Shown here one piece after another: positions 1-10,907 of a stretch of 64,000 bases of DNA. Below the pieces are notes generated by a model, which was not told the origin of the DNA, did no database searches, and saw only the letters and a program-made list of their open reading frames with translations. A program made the translations under genes and the position numbers. How positions within the stretch are numbered: the first letter of the stretch is position 1; every line of letters starts with the position of its first letter. Source of the DNA: Haliclona indistincta (Eukaryota; Porifera; Demospongiae; Haplosclerida; Chalinidae); the NCBI GenBank assembly GCA_964017065.1, contig OZ024792.1, positions 2,847,754 through 2,911,753 of the forward strand. The letters are read 5' to 3'.

Positions 1-231
1 TGGTAGCTCTTGTACTGCATATTGATCTACAGGGAGCTGCTCCACCATATCTGGGCTAAGCTCATGATTAGCTCGACAAACGGGGCACTTTAGCGAATGG
101 CTATTACCGAGAGACTGCTGTAAACACTCAAAGCAAAACGTGTGAAGGCAAGGAAGACTTCGTGGATCTTTGAACAGCTCCAGACATATACCGCATCTAA
201 GGTCGTTAGATGATGCTGCACACGTCGCCAT
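1..231 (-). CDS. TRIM-type RING finger E3 ligase, N-terminal exon (partial)
   Basis: Reading leftward from the ATG at 229-231 there is an open frame of 77 codons that reaches the window edge. Residues 13-52 carry a C3HC4 RING: CGICLELF, then CLHTFCFECLQQ, then CPVCR, with all the zinc ligands visible. RING domains of this kind recruit E2 enzymes and transfer ubiquitin, and an N-terminal RING with PVCR spacing is typical of TRIM proteins, where B-boxes and a coiled coil follow. Those parts lie outside the window, so the TRIM call is inferred from the RING alone. The ATG is only 140 bp downstream of the stop codon of an HTT 3' copy on the same strand. The first dozen codons recur beside two other HTT copies (near 21,300 and 37,150), which shows that this gene lay next to the HTT 3' end before the duplications. 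Confidence 0.88.
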   Translation of the reverse strand, partial: MATCAASSNDLRCGICLELFKDPRSLPCLHTFCFECLQQSLGNSHSLKCPVCRANHELSPDMVEQLPVDQYAVQELP

Positions 232-370
232 TGTTTTGGTAGTCACGTGCGTGAGCAAATTCATGTTCGTAAACAAAAACGAGACCTTCCATGTCTTTGA
301 TCATAAACTTGATATTGAGGAACTAGATAATCTATTGCAAAATAATAGTACAAATAAAGTGATAGAGTTA

Positions 371-1672
371 TTAGTTGTCACTCGAAAATAGATTAGCTAT
401 GCTGTGTAATGAAGTATAGCGACTTTGCTGTAATTTCTGAACAAACTCGGACACCATCTCCTATAAGAAAACATCTAATAATTATTGCAAGATCGACACA
501 GTTTCCTGTTACCTGATTGTGTCTACAAAAATCATTAGCAGCCGCACATAGAACATTGAATGTTTGTGTTTCATTTGGTATAGCACTGCTGAGTATCGCA
601 GGAGATCTGAAAACACAAGAATGTGACTATAAAGAGGGTCATGCAGGTATGGACTAACATAGCTCTGAGGTAATGGTTAGTAGTAGCTGCTACTAGCAAA
701 CAGGTAATACACCATACAGCATATGACTCCGGCTCCCTAGAGTAGAGTAGATGAAAGAAAGAAATTTTTCAAATTATGAGCATTTAAAAATTACGTGACT
801 ACATGTTGCAATTGTTTTACACAGCGTTCGTTACTCACTGTTGTATAAAGCTGTCCAGTGAGAGCGTGACCCAGTCACTAACTGATGGAGCCAGTGCTGG
901 TGGAGTAGAGTTCAGCTCATCCAATAGCAACAGCTCAAATGTCTGTGGAGTAAAGTGAAAAATAGCTTACCACGGATAAATTTGTTAAATTTTTGTACGT
1001 CAACACGGCGATTATTTTAGTGCAAAATTTCTACATTTACAATCATCATAATATTATACCTTTATCATGATGGAGGCTACGAGCCAAGGACGAGAGTGCT
1101 GATGACTGATCAGTTCAGTGACGACAGTATTGAGAGCATCCACTCTTGGTAGCAAATCAACAATCATGCCGGGTAAAAGTACCGCCAAAAACGACACCTC
1201 AACACCAAACCCTTGTCTCAATCTACATACACATAAGAATTTGAAATTAACTTATAGACAAGTTTACTTCTCTAGGAAATGACTGATACTCTCTCTGGAT
1301 TGTATAATGGAGTCACTGTGACCAATGACATCATCGTGTAGACCAGAGAATGAACTAGCTGTCTCTTCCCCTGAAGAACAAATTGTTTTTTTAACAATCA
1401 CAAATTTAGAGAAAAATGTCACAATGTGAACTAACCTGTGTACATGCATGTAACCAATAGCGACAATGAGGACAGCGACTTGCAGTATTCACTTTTTACA
1501 AAGCTGTGACATTATTCGAATAAGAGATACATAAGAGAAGACGCAATACCTGTTGATAGCTAGTTCTGTGAGAGATGAGTGCTCAGATTTTGTCAAAGAG
1601 AAGGAGAGTAAGAGTTGCTCTTAATCACTCTGAATAGCTGTGTTGTAGTGTGCTGGTGGCCAGTGTGTAACA
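371..1672 (-). pseudogene. HTT 3'-end copy 1 (truncated)
   Basis: This segment matches the last eight exons of the intact huntingtin gene at 37,318-38,736, including the terminal exon and its TAA at 371-373. Homology stops near 1,672, inside the exon corresponding to HTT exon 29. That exon also carries a deletion of about 10 nt around 1,619, which shifts the frame. The 56-bp intron 34 of the true gene is altered in length here, which is tolerated in an intron. There is no 5' part, start codon or promoter, so I call it a processed-by-rearrangement tail rather than a gene. It retains introns, so it arose by DNA duplication, not retroposition. It lies directly downstream of nothing recognisable and directly upstream (minus strand) of the RING gene. 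Confidence 0.9.
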
Positions 1673-2251
1673 CAGGCTCATGTACCCCTGTAAAAGCACA
1701 ATAAATGCTACATGGCTGATTTATTTTACTCACTACAAATCTCTAGTAACAAACTGGAGTTCTAATGAACACATACCAGTGTGCTGAGCTAAGATCTACA
1801 TAGTCAGTATACGACTACTCCAGCATACTGCAACAGCTAGTCCGGTCCGTAGACAGCAGCGAGCTCCAGATAAATTGATAATAGCATAGCTACCATACAT
1901 GCACTAACAGACTAACAGTTAATTGGCACATCACAGGAGGCCTCAAAGAAAGAATGATACCCTACGATCAAAGGCCTCAAGCCATGGTTAAACTTGAGGC
2001 CACACTAGTAGTTCCAAGTAAAGCCAATGTACAAGTAATTGTTATTGTAACAACATTATTATATTCCCTATTCCATCAATGATATCACTCACTATAGCAG
2101 CTGCAAATCTAACCCCAGAAACCAGTCAAACCACTGCTGCAATTTATCCTGCTAATAATGGTAAGCAAATGGCTCAATCTGCATTGTATACATGTATCTC
2201 CATGGTGATGTCATTTGTACACAGCTACGGCACTATTTTCAACTGTTGAAT
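1673..2251. other. Intergenic stretch, no gene seen
   Basis: No reading frame or splice-bounded exon here has recognisable content. A short open stretch at about 2,099-2,159 has a plausible acceptor and donor and could be an exon of the metalloprotease-like gene that follows, but its peptide shows no diagnostic motif. Confidence 0.4.
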
Positions 2252-2352
2252 GCATAATCGAGTCACTGTGACCAATGACATCATCATAAAATGTAGACCT
2301 GAGAATGTACTAGCTGCCCGGCCTCTTCCCTGTCACAATGTGAACCAGCTAT
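2252..2352 (-). pseudogene. Old relic of HTT exon 31
   Basis: About 100 bp resembles the exon found intact at 38,220-38,322, including the shared stretch gagtcactgtgaccaatgac. It is more diverged than the other copies and has several small indels. It stands alone with no flanking HTT exons, so it looks like an older or more heavily rearranged fragment of the same duplication history. Confidence 0.6.
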
Positions 2353-2471
2353 GAAAAACATGAAAAAGAAAAACGTGCTTTAATTCAGTGGTACCATGTG
2401 CAGTGGAAGTTTTGCAACTGGTTTGATAGTGGTATGGTATAAAATTATTTACAATTTTCCAAAGGATACAG

Positions 2472-2563
2472 GACAAAATCTATCCATGCCAGTGTGTCTG
2501 CTGCTGCTACTCATGAGCTTGGACATATCTTCAACATGCAACACGATGATATTGATCCAAACA
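2472..2563 (+). CDS. ADAMTS-like zinc metalloprotease catalytic exon (orphan)
   Basis: A 92-nt exon is bounded by an acceptor (gatacag) and a donor (gtaaga). It encodes the zinc-binding helix THELGHIFNMQHDD. This is the reprolysin HExxHxxxxxHD signature, and asparagine in place of the usual glycine is the variant seen in ADAMTS enzymes. ADAMTS proteins are secreted proteases of extracellular matrix proteins. The exon is phase 1 at both ends. I cannot join it convincingly to neighbouring exons: the following 200 nt on the plus strand is open in one frame but lacks the cysteine pattern expected after the active site, and an HTT relic lies just upstream. It may be a surviving exon of a broken gene or part of a gene with distant exons. 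Confidence 0.7.
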
Positions 2564-3448
2564 GTAAGATATTGGCGCTCTCGGATCACTCTCTCGTATC
2601 GCCATACAATCTCCTACATATCACAGGCTTTAGTTACCACATGTAGTAGTATAATAAAAATGTGTTGTTCCTCTGAGCAAAATGTAGCTTCTTTACCAGC
2701 AAGGATAGTCAAAGGTAGATCTGATCGAGACATTGTTCTTCATTTTTCCATTACTGTGCCTTGAATTTATTTGGAAAACAACGAATTACATAATAATAAT
2801 GCAATGTTATAAGACATCAATGTTACTGCCCATCACACATTGTTAGACATACACACAAATTTAACACAATTTCTGTGGACATCATAGGATATGATGACGT
2901 CACCATAGATTCAGGGTATTGGTTAAACCTCATCTCCAAAATGTTGTACACAATTTTCACATAACTTAGACAGAATCTGTGTAGAAATACTACATGTGTA
3001 AGAAGATAGTGTAAGATAGTACAATCTCCTACACTTTGCAATGATACAGATCTAGAGCCAGTATCAAATCAAACCGGCACAGTAATTAACATGCATGATT
3101 TCTTGAACACCAGCATTTAGTTTATTGTCAGCATCAGATTGATAATACAAGAAAGTGCAGAGAGAGCCATTTTGTAAAGGTGTGTCTAAATTAAAGGCAT
3201 GATTGTAAAACTTTATTATTAACTTGTTACATTATCAAAACATGGACTCTAGACTGGACTAATTAAGCTAACCATCACCGCAGAGCTGATTATCAGGTCC
3301 AGAGTCCAGACGCGGGCACTCTATACGAATTAATTACAGTGAAACCTGACACTCACACTGCACTGTCACCGCCAGTAAGTGATAGAGCACTCTTTACTAC
3401 AAAGACACTCTTTTAACGGACAAGTTGAGCACATGGATTTTGACCTTT

Positions 3449-3603
3449 ACACCGAATAGCGGGAAATTTCCCGGGAGACATTTCTTCCCAAAAATTTTAT
3501 CTGCGAAAATCAATGTCTTGTTTTGTTGAACAAAGATAGCTGATTCGCGAAATGCTCCATCCGCGAAAATTTTGTCCCGCGACAATTTCCCGCGGTGCGG
3601 TAG
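3449..3603. repeat. MITE-like inverted repeat, CGCGAAA-rich family
   Basis: The ends are imperfect inverted copies rich in gcgggaaat and cgcgaaaat motifs. The same family occurs, better preserved, inside HTT intron 17 at 41,489-41,698. It has no coding capacity, so this is a non-autonomous DNA element. Confidence 0.7.
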
Positions 3604-3698
3604 TTATGGAGGTGTCCACATCCGGACTACACCCAGATCGGTGGCAACCAGTCTATAAAACAAGCCACGGTCAGTGCTACAAGCGGGTCCATTGCTAG

Positions 3699-4053
3699 CC
3701 AAGAATACTTGAAACTAAACGTGCCGCCTTCTAACACGTGTCCCAAAGTCAAGAGTATACAGTTTAAGTGCTCTTCACATGACCAGGGTTGGGCTAGCGA
3801 CCGTGACTACGCTTACTCCTGGGGAGATATTGTTATACAGTCAAAAGACGGTGATGAGATTTACCGGAAGACCCGAGTTTTCGCCAATGCTGTAGCCAAC
3901 GACAACTTTCAAGATCACTCTGGGAATTATGGCGAAGAGGACGAATTGGTAAAAAAATGTACGCCTGAAAGCAAGCTGGTGTTGGTGCTGAATGCACAGT
4001 TTCCTGGATGGGAAAATATAGCACGAAGTGGTGAAATTCAAATTCAGTACTAA
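3699..4053 (+). CDS. DQGW-type domain protein, terminal exon
   Basis: From a plausible acceptor at 3,697-3,698 to a TAA at 4,051-4,053 there is one open frame of 118 codons. Residues near 29-33 read SHDQGW, followed by an aromatic/acidic stretch (YSWGDIVIQ) and a C-terminal LNAQFPGWENIARSGEIQI. The SHDQGWS-like motif occurs in small beta-rich domains in fungi and other eukaryotes, often as the last domain of a larger protein. Its biochemical role is not known to me. There is no convincing in-frame ATG, and a MITE sits just upstream. I therefore read this as the last exon of a gene whose earlier exons have been displaced or lost, not as a complete gene. Confidence 0.55.
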
Positions 4054-4232
4054 TTTCGTGACCTTTGAAGGAACACTTATTGTGCATTCTTAATTACGTT
4101 TGGAAAGTGCTGTGATTTTTTGATTTTTTATTGTGACAAACAATTTTAATGATAATGCAAAGAGTGAAAAATAAGTGGTAAAGGGATTGTTTTTTTTTTA
4201 ATAATAGAAACAAAGTGTAGATAGATAGTAGT

Positions 4233-4466
4233 TCACAATCTGGCTTCCACTGAAGCGAGTTCCAAACAAAGTGGACTTTCACCACCCCGGCGACCGGGAC
4301 TCCCTCTTGAGGACCTAGTCCCCGAATACACTGGATCTGAGCGTAGCAGGGAGAAGGACAGACGAGTCCTCAGCCAAGCGAGAGTGGTAGAATATGGCGA
4401 GCCGGATTTCTCAGCAATCATGCTTGCCAGGCGCTTGTAAAAAAATCTTGGCAGCATTAGGATCAA
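4233..4466 (-). pseudogene. Retrotransposon ORF relic
   Basis: The minus strand reads RLASMIAEKSG, then YSTTLAWLRTRLSFSLLRSD. This resembles the C-terminal tails of polyproteins from animal retroelements that I have seen, which end in a W.R..LSF.LLRS block. It is short, has no active-site motif, and is cut on its left side by the inverted-repeat element beginning at 4,460. Alternatively it could be chance coding-like sequence, so the confidence is modest. Confidence 0.4.
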
Positions 4467-4602
4467 CTATAAAGAACGGACAAAGCCACCGGCGACCACG
4501 AGAATCCACCCAAGTGCACCGGAAGTAAAGTGCTACACTCACGTGACAGCGCACAGCTACATGTAGTAACTAAACCTAAACCAAAGACCCTTCGCCTAGG
4601 CT

Positions 4603-4790
4603 AACGGCGACCAGTATTCGCCGCTAACTTGCGACCCAGTATTCGCCGCTAACTTACAACCAGTATTAGCCGCTAACGGCGTCCATTATTCGCCTAACAT
4701 GCCTACATTGTGGTATATATTATCTTGGCTTGGCGAATACTGGTCGCAAGTTAGCGGCGAATGCTGGTCGCCGTCAGGCTAACAGGCGCG
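4603..4790. repeat. Short inverted and direct repeats within the foldback element
   Basis: The unit cgaccagtattcgccgctaa occurs about three times in direct orientation with decay, and again in inverted orientation near 4,735-4,785. The loop region is AT-rich. This can fold into a compound hairpin. Confidence 0.75.
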
Positions 4791-5188
4791 TGTGCAGGAA
4801 TGAAGAGAGATAGGTGCGCGCGCGCAAAATCTATTTAATATTCATATTATTATTCGTTAAATTACGTCATTTCGTCATTATTATCGTGGCGCACTGGATT
4901 TTTTCCTCGCTGAAAACAGCCTAACTACCTTAGAATGGGATGTTGGCAGCTGTTAAGTTCTTTGTAATAACAGCTATGATAAATTAATAGCCACAGCAGA
5001 GCCACAGTGTACTTTAATGCAATGAATAATTTAAAACTTCAATGCTGAGGGGGGTGCTAGAGCACCCGGAGCCCTATCGTGGACACGCGCCTGGGCTAAG
5101 GTTTTTTAGAGTCTTGGGTTTAGGTTTAGTTTACTAGCTGTCACGTGAGTGTAGCACGTTACTTCCGGTGCACTTGGGTGGATTCTCG

Positions 5189-5789
5189 TAGTCTCGTTCC
5201 CAGACCACACCTCTTCCGCTTTGCTTCAGGCAGCTTGCTCGACTTTTCTCGGTCTTGGTGACGTCATTGTCACGCGTTTAATAGCTACACGGATGCAATA
5301 TGCGGACAAATTGTCTGTATACTAATGTCTGTGGTCACATGAACTACAGCACTCGACAATAGTTACAGATCAGGTCAGGAAGACACGACAGGTACTATGC
5401 TGTGTTCCTTGGTGGCGCTCGAAGATGGCAGCGCTCACAAATGTAATGGCAACAACAATAAAGCGCAAATTATTTTTCCACACCTGTTGGTAGCGAAATC
5501 GCTCGTTTGAGCCAGCTAAGAAGTGGCTGGCTGCCTCGTAGTACTTATTAGTCAACGAAGATTACCCTAGATGCTCTCTGTCATCGATGAATCTGAACAC
5601 ACTGCACTATCGCCATGTTGATCATGTGCTCAACGGCGCGTTTGTCATGTGAATTTTGAAAATAAGGCGATCTGATTGGTCATTCCCATTTTCTGAGAAT
5701 GAAACGTCATCAAGACCGAGAAAAGTCGAGCAAGCTGCCAGACCCTATCTGAAGCAAAGCGGAAGAGGTGTGGTCTGGGAACGAGACTA
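5189..5789. mobile_element. MULE-like MITE with 9-bp target duplication
   Basis: This 601-bp element begins tagtctcgttcccagacc and ends with the inverted copy. The inverted repeats run about 85 bp, with one internal offset. A perfect 9-bp direct repeat, ggattctcg, flanks it (5,180-5,188 and 5,790-5,798). Long inverted repeats with a 9-bp duplication are the pattern of Mutator-like DNA transposons. It interrupts the right arm of the older foldback element. Confidence 0.85.
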
Positions 5790-6401
5790 GGATTCTCGCG
5801 GTCGCTGGTGGCTTTGTCCGTTCTTTATACTAGTTGATCCCGCTCAGGCGCTGGCGATCGTCTGACACGCTCGTTTTAACAACGAAAATTTCCCGAATTC
5901 CCGAATTTCCCTTAGAATATTGATTTGGCTCCACAATATTGAGACCTCCACAGTCTTTAGCATACAGAATGTACATTAGTATAGCATTAGCAATTAGTAG
6001 TAAATTCTCAAGATTCTCAAGAACGATTATTTAAGATCTATCTACATTGATCTTTCTTTGTAACAATAATTGCTTTTGGATTATAATAATATTTTTTCTC
6101 ACACATTTAATAAAGAAACACAGCATGTGGTAGTTGTAGCAATAATAGAAGCATGGTATAATAAACGCTGCAGGAAAACAACACTGAAGCACTAGCATAA
6201 CGCGACAATGAATATTAATTAGTCGACCAATCGGGAGTAGACGAAACGGGTGTAAATCCCATTCTTTTGGTAGTCACGTGCGGGAGCAAATTCATGTTCG
6301 TAAACAAAAACAAGACCATCAATGTCTTTCATCATAAACTTGATATTGACGAACTAGATAATCTATTGCAAAATAATAGTACAAATAAAGTGATAGAGTT
6401 A

Positions 6402-8865
6402 TTAGTTGTCACTCGAAAATAGATTAGCTATGCTGTGTAATGAAGTATAGCGACTTTGCTGTAATTTCTGAACAAACTCGGACACCATCTCCTATAAGGA
6501 AAACATCTAATAATTATTGCAAGATCGACACAGTTTCCAGTTACCTGATTGTGTCTACAAAAATCATTAGCAGCCGCACATAGAACATTGAATGTTTGTG
6601 TTTCATTTGGTATAGCACTGCTGAGTATCGCAGGAGATCTGGAAAACACAAGAATGTGACTCTTTGCAAATATAAAGAGGGTCATGCAGGTATGGACTAA
6701 CATAGCTCTGAGGTAATGGTTAGTAGTAGCTGCTACTAGCAAAGGTATGGACTAACATAGCTCTGAGGTAATGGTTAGTAGTAGCTGCTACTAGCAAACA
6801 GGTAATACACCATACAGCATATGACTCCGGCTCCCTAGAATAGAGTAGATGAAAGAAAGAAATTTTTCAAATAGTGAGCATTTTAAAATTACTTGACTAC
6901 ATGTTGCAATCGTTTATACACAGCGTTACTCACTGTTGTATAAAGCTGTCTAGTGAGAGCATGACCCAGTCACTAACTGATGGAGCCAGTGCTGGTGGAG
7001 TAGAGTTCAGCTCCTCCAATAGCAACAGCTCAAATGTCTATGGAATAAAGTAAAAAATAGCTTACCATAAATCTAGATGTATAAATTTGAAAAATTTGTG
7101 CCTCAACACGGCGATTATTTTATGTTCAAAATTTCTACATTTAAAATTATCGTATACCTTTATCATGATAGAGGCTACGAGCCAAGGTCGAGAGTGCTGA
7201 TGACTGATCAGTTCAGTAACGACAGTATTGAGAGCATCCACTCTTGGTAGCAAATCAACAATCACGCCGGGTAAAAGTGCCGCCAAAAACGACACCTCAA
7301 CACCAAACCCTTGTCTCAATCTACATACATATAATAATTTGAAATTAACTTGTAGACAAGTTTACTTCTCCAGGAAATGACTGATACTTTCTCTGGATTG
7401 TATAATGGAGTCACTGTGACCAATGACATCATCGTGTAGACCAGAGAATGAACTAGCTGCCTCTTCCCCTGAAGAACAAATCGTTGTTTTTAACAGTCAC
7501 AAATTTAGAGAAAAACTAACCTGTGTACATGCATGTAACTAACAGAGACAATGATGACAGCGACTTGCAGTATTCACTTTTCACAAAGCTGAGACAATTA
7601 TTCGAATAAGAGATACGTATAAGAGAAGACGCATTACCTGTTGATGGCTAGTTCTGTGAGAGATGAGTGCTCAGATTTTGTCAAAGAGAAGGAGAGTAAG
7701 AGTTGCTCTAAACCAAGTGTAATCACTCTGAACAGCTGTGTTGTAGTGTGCTGGTGGTACAGTATGTTCTGAACTGCTCCCAGTAGGTTACTACTGAAGA
7801 GAGTGTCTTGCAGATGAACAGAATGATTCTGTAGCAGCAAATAGCCAGCGACCACACCAGAGTAGTGTGGAATTCAGTATACCTATAGGACGATACAGTA
7901 ACTGAGGTAGTACAGTAGATGACTCAAACCTGACAAAATTGTGTAACTGCTGTAGGAGATAGTTGGAGAGAAACTGACCAACTTTAGACACAATGGCTGA
8001 CTCCATATCTTCAGCCGCGTATAGCAGACCGTTGAGACAAGCATCCTAACATGAAACAGAATAAGTGACAGTTTCCACTACAGTGCTAACACACCTGTAT
8101 ACCAATGTATGCATCCTCGACTAAAGATGACTCCACAAGTTTTGCAATCTTTTCCACTTCACCTTCCTTCTATAAAGACAAGTGAGATGTGCTGACACTT
8201 CATAATCGCGTGCATGCTTACCACTTTCAAGACAGTCGCTGCTTTGATGGCTCCCATGACCAGCACGGCAAGAGTCACTACGTCCTCTGACAGAGACTGA
8301 TCCAGTAAACCCAAGAACGTGTTCAACATCCACTCAAACTGGTTTGACAGGATGAACTGGTCGGACACCACTACAACAGATACCAGCACTTGTTGAAGCA
8401 ATGGTAGGTCAATTGGTTGACTCAAAAAATGTTGATAAAGTTCGAGAATTGTAAATACACATGAACTGGTGTCTACTTCCACTGTTCCACGAAGCTGTGG
8501 GGAGTTGTCACTTCGTAGGGTAATAGGCAGGAGAGAATTTAGCAATAGTTGACCTGGTCCAATGTGGGTGGAGCCAAGTGGACGTTCAAGATTGTGAGCA
8601 AAGATGGGCGGGTGAGTTGGTGAGAGGAATCCTTGCATTAGTGGGAGCCGATAATGGGACGGCAGGTCAGGACGTAGACCACACCTCAGAATCAGCTGTG
8701 ACTCAACAAATGATCGATGTACAGAAAGTCTTTTTCCAGCTCTAAAATAGCACCAAAAAAAAAATTTTGAGTTCTGTACACAACTTACGGAGTAGACAGG
8801 AAATTGATGTCCTTGTTTCTGTGTGTGTGCAGCACAACGCCCCAGGATGGGTTGCCGGCTTGTGG
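6402..8865 (-). pseudogene. HTT 3'-end copy 2 (C-HEAT tail)
   Basis: This copy matches HTT from exon 36 back to the middle of exon 25 and keeps its introns. The large exon at about 8,223-8,742 remains open and encodes the same C-HEAT helices as the true gene. It has three lesions. One is a 55-bp tandem duplication at about 6,689-6,798 that straddles exon 34 and its donor. The second is a 1-nt loss in an A-run near 7,840 that shifts the frame of the exon 29 equivalent. The third is truncation at 8,865, mid-exon 25. It has no 5' exons or start. Any transcript would have to initiate in the adjoining block sequence. Confidence 0.93.
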
Positions 8866-9659
8866 CAAACCACGCCTTTGCCACGTGACTTCCGGCACCA
8901 TGCAGGATGGGTGAACTTAGCCATACCCAAGACGGGTCTAGGGCAACGTACCGAATTTCCCGAGGTCATTTGTGTCAGTTAATGACCGAGTTGTGTAGTG
9001 CAATAACTTTAGTTCACCGCACATAACACTGTGAGCGCAATAACATTGCCATCCAAAGATGATGTACTATGTTAACATTAACAATTATAATTCAAGTGTC
9101 ATTTAGCCTGAGGGTGAATAGTGTTGTGGAAATGGTCAAGTTCTACATGAAGAAAATGGAACAGTAAAATCTGTCAACATGCTCTTACATGCGAAAATGA
9201 CTACTATATCAGAATGCAAAAATAACTCACCTAGAAACAAAATTTCATATCCAAGGTAACCATCTCTGTAACTGACATGAACACAGGAGAATGGAAACAT
9301 CTTTAAACTCACACCGTTGTAAATATAGAGACAATGGCGAATCATGGATCAGACATTGGCAAATAAAAACGACTAATTAAAGTCTCTCTAGCAAAGATTC
9401 TTTGAGGTTACGGGTAGTGCTGCAACAAGTACTCGGAATATACTCGGGTACTCGTTTAATACCATGCAATCGGTTAGTGGAAACTTACTCGTGAGTACCA
9501 ATTCACATGCATGCACTTAAAGTGCTACATGTACATACAGCCAGCCACACGTGTCATACACATGCTGTGTGAAGTCACTGAATGTAGATTATTGAACAAG
9601 AACTATCAAAATGTTGATAGAGTGCCTTTATTGATTATTGGTTACTCGCTCGTTTATTA
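8866..9659. other. Block 1 left flank, no gene recognised
   Basis: About 0.8 kb with no convincing exon. It is repeated almost unchanged at 23,874-24,667. The position just right of the HTT breakpoint is the only obvious point of interest. Confidence 0.4.
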
Positions 9660-9702
9660 TGCCGAGGTGTGGGCGGAGCCACGAGGCATACAGTAGTCTG
9701 TT

Positions 9703-9707
<5 letters not shown>

Positions 9708-9736
<29 letters not shown>
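9708..9736. repeat. (GT)n microsatellite
   Basis: An uninterrupted run of about 14 tg dinucleotides lies within the CGAGGCAT-family element. Confidence 0.9.
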
Positions 9737-9738
<2 letters not shown>

Positions 9739-10138
9739 CGCAATGCGTATCTCAGCAACCGCTTGCTACTAAGCGCTGAAACTTGCAATACAGGTAGATC
9801 TCGATAGTTTATGAAAATCAAATTTGACAGATTTGCTATTAAAGCCTTTGTTTTGAATTTATGGCGTGATTTGCTAACCTAAACAGCCGTCTTGAGCGCT
9901 TGGGCCTACTTCATAGACAAAACTGTCTACAGATGCTACAGTGCAACTTGAAGGCTTGATCTGTGATAGCACAGCTCGCGCGACTCCATTGGCAGCAGTG
10001 AAACTAGCGAGCGAAAGCATGTTTGAGTTCGCTTAGCTGCTCGACAGGTGAGCCGGAGCGAGCAGAGCAGTTACAGTCACGCCCAGCTACACTTGAGCAT
10101 TATTCTGTTTGGCTTCAATACAACTTTTGTACAACAGC

Positions 10139-10325
10139 TTGTACAGTTGCTGGATAGCTGCCACTAGCCTGCACTTCCATAGCACTGTTGCTATATGATC
10201 TGCTGCTGCTGGATATAGCTGTTACTAGCCTGTGCTTCCATGGCACTGTTGCTATGATCTGCTGCTGCTGGATAGCTGCCACTATAGCCTGTGCTTCCAT
10301 AGCACTGTTGCTATGATCTGCTGCT
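10139..10325. repeat. Three-copy minisatellite, unit about 60 bp
   Basis: The phrase catagcactgttgctatgat and the following gctgctgctggata recur three times with minor changes. The array lies inside the block-1-specific element. Confidence 0.8.
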
Positions 10326-10907
10326 TGCCTGAATGTTCCATGGATCTGCTGGTCACTTCTACTGCAGCTTCAGTGCACATTGCGTGCTTCCATGGAACTG
10401 TTTGATGCTTCCATTGATCTACTGCATGCATACGTGCTGTCATATGCATCTGCTAATTGCAGGCTAGCATACATGCTACTGCACCGAGGCATCTGCATAG
10501 AGTATTCGGTTATGTGTAAACAGCACTAGTTGCAGCACTAGTTACGGGATACTGATACGATGGGCTTGGCCTGGGTTTCTTTGTGCTGTCAGCAAACAGT
10601 AAAGGAGCTAGCTCTACTTACTGATACTTGGAATTCTTCGAGACTAATAGATAAACAAAGTATAATAAAAGCTGTATCTTATCCATTATGGCAGGCCCAA
10701 AATCGTAAAACTATTAACCAAAATTCTCTTGGATGATCACCAGCTTGACAAATTTGCGCTTGGAGGTACACAGCGACAGAACGGAGAGATTGACTAGACC
10801 TTTTTTAAATTGCTATTTTTTTGAAGTGACAGACTAGGTGTAAAGTGGCATCTGCAACGTCAAATCCACGTACACATTCTTGTGTAGCTCGAAGACAAAG
10901 AGAGATG

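Larger units (their letters stand above)
4460..5840. mobile_element. Foldback DNA element with long terminal inverted repeats
   Basis: The left end (ggatcaactataaagaacgg at 4,460) is mirrored by the right end near 5,840. The arms continue inward through a shared block around 4,480-4,600 and 5,105-5,190/5,798-5,815 that includes the TGGGTGGATTCTCG region. The right arm is split by a younger element at 5,189-5,789. There is no transposase frame, so it is non-autonomous. Direct and inverted copies of a ggcgaatactggtcgc motif fill its interior. Confidence 0.75.
9660..10496. mobile_element. CGAGGCAT-family non-autonomous element, block 1 only
   Basis: Block 1 has about 837 bp here that block 2 lacks: at 24,661 the flanks are joined directly. 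The ends carry tgccgaggtg and caccgaggcat, an inverted pair shared with elements at 11,205-11,985 and 34,600-35,163. Inside are a (GT)n run at about 9,708-9,736 and three copies of a unit of about 60 bp. I cannot define a clean target duplication. Confidence 0.75.

Noticed and set aside
2396..2764. 122-codon plus-strand frame
   Set aside because: The real coding signal is the HELGH exon in another frame of the same region; this frame has no motif.
10115..10300. Minus-strand frame with a short glutamine run
   Set aside because: It is translation of the three-copy minisatellite inside a transposon and is unrelated to the HTT polyglutamine tract.
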